Below are positions 61,201 to 64,000 of a DNA stretch of 64,000 nucleotides, piece after piece (within the stretch, counting starts at the first letter, position 1; each line of letters opens with the position of its first letter). Origin of the DNA: Metridium senile. Lineage: Eukaryota > Cnidaria > Anthozoa > Actiniaria > Metridiidae. The notes below the pieces were generated by a model. That model saw nothing but the letters and a program-made list of their open reading frames with translations. It searched no databases and had not been told where the DNA came from. The stretch spans positions 9,412,470 through 9,476,469 of the forward strand of contig OX459110.1 of assembly GCA_949775045.1 (NCBI GenBank). The letters are read 5' to 3'. Both the position numbers and the translations under genes were made by a program.

Positions 61201-63950
61201 ATATAAATCACAAATTATGCTCATATTACCGACAACCTTTGCAGGCTTCAGAGTGTGGACTGTAGCATCGGCTGCGACAACGATTTTTGAAATAGGTGTG
61301 TGATATCAACTGTGAGAATACATTACCAGTACATTTCAATACAGCGCAAAACAAGCATACATTTTGGTCTTAGCTTGATGCTCAAGCCGTGAAAAAGATT
61401 TTAAGTGCATATGACATGAAATTTTTTGTGGTCATTTCTAGAAGTACAATAGGTGCTGAACACGACTCCGATATCAAAATCGATAAAAAGAACCAAGAAC
61501 CATTTTTGTATGGTGGTATAGGACAAGCGTTGCAAACAAAATGACGTCACAAGGTCTAAGCACACTGTCATTTTTCAAGGCATATAGCACTATTTCAAAA
61601 CAAAAATAGCGCTTACAAATAGTCTTCATTAATCATTCTTTATGCTTTGAAAAAAGCCTTCGGAGCGCGACCAAATGAGCATATGACTAGACCTTGTGAC
61701 GGGATTTTGTTTGCAATGCTTACCCTATACCACCATACATGTACAAAAATGGTTCTTGGTTCTTTTTATCGTGATTTCGATATCGGAGTCGTGTTCAGCA
61801 CCTATCATACTTCTAGAAATGACCAAAAAAAATTTCATGGCATATGCACTTTAAGTGTATATAAGTTCATACCATATGAACAAGTTCGTGCGCCATAACC
61901 TGGGTAACCATAAGTTTTGCACTCTCCGTTGAATGTCTTGGATCCCATACTAGGCATTCCTCCCGATATAGAATTAGTCCCCAGTTCTCCATTCCTGCAT
62001 AGTGAAGGTTCAGTGGTATACCAGCCATATCTAGGACGATAAATGATATTACCTTAATTAATTACCGTAATTACATTGAGAAAGAAAGATATATTTAATC
62101 TTTATGTATTATCAATTTTTAGACTCACTAGGATATATAAAACAATCATAAAACAATTGAAATCAGAAACAGGACGTTTATACAGAAACGCGAAGTATAA
62201 ACACTTGGGGATTGTCAAATCACGTGAGAAGTTTTAAAGCTCGCGGGGTTGTTAGAACACGAGAGAAATGTCAAGAAAGGCACGACGCAAAGCGGAGGAA
62301 CACTTCTCGAATGTTCTGACAATCCCCAAGTGCTTTATAAATGCACAACGCGCGCGCGTTATCCATTTCATAGTATAGATCCTGGTATAGATTTGAAAAT
62401 GACAAAAGAAATTAAGTCGCGTGCGCGCCTTTAGAAATAAGAAATTAATATCTTCCTTTGAAAGTTGCTGGTTATTTTCACTTTTTCAAAAACAATCATC
62501 TGTGAATTCATACTAAAATAGTGACTCGCTTTAGGCTTGATGGATATCGGAAAATAATAACCTCGACTTCGACTCTTTACCTTCTTTAGGAAGCGGATAC
62601 TTGACATCAAATAGCTCTTCTAAGTACGTCATCAATCGTCCACCAATGCTCACAGAGTAGTTTAGATTCGACACAGAAGATGGTCGGCTGAAATATCTCA
62701 TCTAAATACCAACAAATAAAACCATTTTCAACAACGATGGCAATGGTTGTCATGGGTGGGATGGGTGGGATGGGTGGAATGGTTGGAATGGGTGGAATGG
62801 TTGTCATGGGTGGAATGGTTGTCATGGGTGGGATGGTTGTCATGGGTTGGATGGTTGTCATGGGTGGGATAGTTGTCATGGGTTGGATGGTTGTCATGGG
62901 TGGGATGGTTGTCATGGGTTGGATGCTTGTCATGGGTGGGATGCTTGTGATGGTTTGTATGGTTGGCATGGTTGGGATGGTTGTCATGGGTGGGATGGTT
63001 GTCATGGGTTGGATGGTTGTCATGGGTAGGATGGTTGTCATGGGTTGGATGGTTTTCATGGGTGGGATGGTTGTCATGGGTTGGATGGTTGTCATGGGTG
63101 GGATGCTTGTGATGGTCTGGATGGTTGGCATGGTTGGGATGGTTGTCATGGGTGGGATGGTTGTCATGGGTTGGATGGTTGTCATGGGTGGGATGCTTGT
63201 CATGGGTGGGATGCTTGTGATGGTTTGGATGGTTGGCATGGTTGTCATGGTTGTCATGGTTTGTATGGTTGTCATGGGTTGGATGGTTGTCATGGATGGA
63301 ATGCTTGTGATGGTTTGGATGGTTGTCATGGTTGTCATGGTTGTCATGGGTGGGGTGGTTGGCATGGGTGGGGTGGTTGGCATGGGTGGAATGGTTGTCA
63401 TGGGTGGGATTGTTGGCATGGGTGTTGTATTGGTTTACCACGTGCCTCTCAGCTCACTGCTGTTGTCCCGGTTCGGGCATCTATGGATTATATTTGAGCT
63501 GATTGTTTATAATATGTAGTTCTGTCAAATGACACGAGCTAGGTTTTTCTTCGTTTTATCCGGTTTTCCTCCCGCAAAAATCATCATTTTAGCATGATGT
63601 ATAAAAGATTTTTACAGCCAGAGACAACAAAGTATATATTACTGATAATACTTCTCCATTCTTCATGATCAGTGCTTACCGTGATGTTATTCTTACTGAT
63701 AGCTTCTACAGAGATAAAGTCACCCACAACAAACGCTAGAAGGTACGTTGGCATCAGGACACTTTGCATGAAGTAATCAACTTTCTGACGACCCATTGTC
63801 TTTGTCTTGTAGATTGGCATGTTGCTAAGGGCAACGTAGTCAGGACGGTGAGCTATGGTGACGTTGAAGGTTGCTTTCATTGCGGGCTCATCAAAACAGG
63901 GAAACGCCCTTCGAGCCCCGTGATCTTCAAACTGTGTCGCAGTAAAGTTC
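52263..63950 (-). CDS. M1 zinc aminopeptidase (aminopeptidase N-like), 3' portion, 17 exons
   Basis: Minus-strand exons: 63950-63680, 62701-62581, 62030-61873, 60544-60431, 59723-59592, 59077-59012, 58640-58575, 58311-58142, 57337-57261, 57121-56998, 56271-56219, 55992-55845, 55464-55391, 54589-54479, 54350-54183, 53612-53537, 52391-52263; about 685 residues. Motifs in order: [23 protein letters not shown] substrate loop; HELVH, then 18 residues to the Glu of WLNEGFA (HExxH-x18-E zinc site, split across exons); [22 protein letters not shown]; the ERAP1-C-like helical domain to [12 protein letters not shown]. It removes N-terminal residues from peptides, usually at the cell surface, but the membrane anchor would be upstream of the window. 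Phases chain except for one base missing in exon 57121-56998. Confidence 0.92.
52472..52779. repeat. foldback with GTACCTTTTAGGG interior
   Basis: TACTCCCTTTGTCCAAGTGG...CCACTTGGACAAAGGGAGTA arms with AGGGGTGATCGGCG inside. The interior repeats GCGTACCTTTTAGGG about four times. A fragment recurs at 55665-55715, and similar words at 31826-31915. Located in the last aminopeptidase intron. Confidence 0.75.
54066..54130. repeat. CAGTCAGC octamer array
   Basis: CAGTCAGCCAGTCAGCCAGT run; a separate (CAGC)n tract lies at about 54619-54648 in the next intron. Confidence 0.85.
55201..55330. repeat. foldback family 1, copy 2
   Basis: GGGCTGTTTATATGAAAGCG...TCATATAAACAGC arms and GTTGTCCCTGCTAGCCGGGA inside, closely matching 1857-1988. 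Confidence 0.8.
56060..56134 (-). pseudogene. partial duplicate of an aminopeptidase exon
   Basis: These 75 bp repeat the first half of exon 55992-55845 with a few changes (on the minus strand AGATAAAGTTAGTTACTCGA ... CCCTTGGAA), including an AG just before it. The second half and the donor are missing, so it cannot be spliced as a normal exon. Confidence 0.8.
56290..56990. repeat. ATGATGATGACC-type array
   Basis: Trinucleotide-variant repeats with larger blocks (GACATTGATGATAATGATAT, GGTGATGGTAATGGTGG) in the aminopeptidase intron between exons 56998 and 56271. The frames on both strands are artefacts. Confidence 0.85.
57530..57975. repeat. GGTT array and dispersed repeat shared with 9005-9150
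   Basis: GGTTGGTTGGTTGG runs at about 57539-57640 and again near 57965-58100. Between them, GGAACTGTTGGCGATGCGAC and AGAAATGCTTCTGATTGG match the reverse of sequence near 9010-9035. Confidence 0.6.
58738..59001. repeat. (GGCAAT)n hexanucleotide tract
   Basis: Nearly pure ATGGCA units (more than 40) ending about 10 bp from the donor of the aminopeptidase exon 59077-59012. All three frames on each strand stay open, which explains the Gly-Asn, Ala-Met and Pro-Leu pseudo-proteins. A C-run lies at about 58479-58496 in the next intron. Confidence 0.95.
59804..60026. repeat. 32-36-bp minisatellite enclosed by an inverted repeat
   Basis: TGCGTTACATCCG...TTTTTACCTGTAATAAC units start at 59808, 59844, 59876, 59909, 59941 and 59973. 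The block is closed by an inverted unit (TTATTACAGGTAAAAAAACA ... TGTAACGCAGGC), mirroring the GCCTGCGTTACA start. Confidence 0.85.
60574..60860. repeat. GAGGTCCGTAC-rich repeat with AATCAGAGCGCGCG
   Basis: CCGAGCGTGAGGTCCGTAC, GTACGGACCGAGCGCATTGA and GAGGTCCGTAC form short inverted pairs. The AATCAGAGCGCGCG word is shared with the element at 9977-10346. Probably another non-autonomous element; ends not defined. Confidence 0.45.
61009..61297. mobile_element. foldback family 3, copy 2
   Basis: CCTATTTCAAAAATCGTTGT at the left and ACAACGATTTTTGAAATAGG at the right, with CTACAGTCCAC mirrored. Its interior AGCATATTTTGGATGGACAT resembles the copy at 15423-15712. Confidence 0.8.
61401..61853. mobile_element. 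foldback with about 165-bp arms
   Basis: TTAAGTGCATATGACATGAA at the left and TTCATGGCATATGCACTTTAA at the right. CACGACTCCGATATC, AAGAACCAAGAACCATTTTT and CAAGGTCTA are mirrored between 61440-61565 and 61685-61800. Ends about 20 bp from the aminopeptidase exon 62030-61873. Confidence 0.8.
62201..62340. repeat. foldback family 2, copy 3
   Basis: ACACTTGGGGATTGTCA...TGTTCTGACAATCCCCAAGTG, with inner GTTAGAACACGAGAGAAATG and mirror. Close to 10771-10886. Confidence 0.75.
62738..63430. repeat. ATGGTTGTCATGGGTGGG minisatellite
   Basis: Units of 15-18 bp (GGTTGTCATGGGTGGGAT, GGTTGTCATGGGTTGGAT), with about 170-bp blocks (through GGGATGCTTGTGATGGTTTG) repeated three to four times. All frames stay open on both strands, so no gene is called. 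Aminopeptidase intron. Confidence 0.9.
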
Positions 63951-64000
63951 CTGGTTGAGAATAGAGGAATGACTTTAGGATAATATCACTACCACTATCC

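Noticed and set aside
62607..63519. 260-aa ORFs on both strands ([13 protein letters not shown] repeats)
   Set aside because: Minisatellite inside the aminopeptidase intron; open frames on both strands and unit length divisible by three explain them.

Overview
The window is eukaryotic and animal: intron-rich genes with GT-AG exons, AT-rich introns, and a very high load of inverted-repeat (foldback/MITE-like) elements, tRNA-derived SINE bodies and microsatellites. The gene content (Mask/ANKHD1, an ISL2EU-type THAP transposon with a YqaJ nuclease, an M1 aminopeptidase, SOCS-box proteins) together with a Penelope-type hammerhead motif suggests an invertebrate metazoan, perhaps a cnidarian or another non-vertebrate marine animal. 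The species cannot be fixed from the sequence alone.

Layout. 1-4800: intergenic DNA with simple repeats and several foldback elements. 4834-31557 (+): a complete 28-exon orthologue of ANKHD1/ANKRD17/Drosophila mask. The exon phases chain without error to 2,134 codons plus stop. It has two ankyrin blocks, a KH domain and, unusually, a C-terminal SAM-like domain. Its introns hold most of the repeats. 31558-34317: intergenic foldbacks. 34318-39259: a complete-looking ISL2EU-type DNA transposon with 67-bp terminal inverted repeats and two convergent intact genes (THAP-DDE transposase on +, SAP/SWIM/YqaJ nuclease on -). 39765-40971 (-): a weak candidate gene for a small membrane protein. 43086-51494 (+): three tandem copies of a beta-propeller-like exon ending in a SOCS box; copies A and B are open, copy C is a 5'-truncated pseudogene. 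52263-63950 (-): the last 17 recognisable exons of an M1-family (aminopeptidase N-like) gene whose 5' part lies beyond the window.

The genes do not form an operon or pathway; each is an independent eukaryotic unit. The most notable signals are (i) a hammerhead ribozyme core inside a Penelope-like repeat in the last large intron of the mask gene, with two decayed relatives elsewhere; (ii) a MITE family with exact 9-bp target duplications, one copy nested in another foldback; (iii) the SAM domain on a mask protein; (iv) the SOCS-box propeller cluster; and (v) an apparently autonomous ISL2EU transposon.
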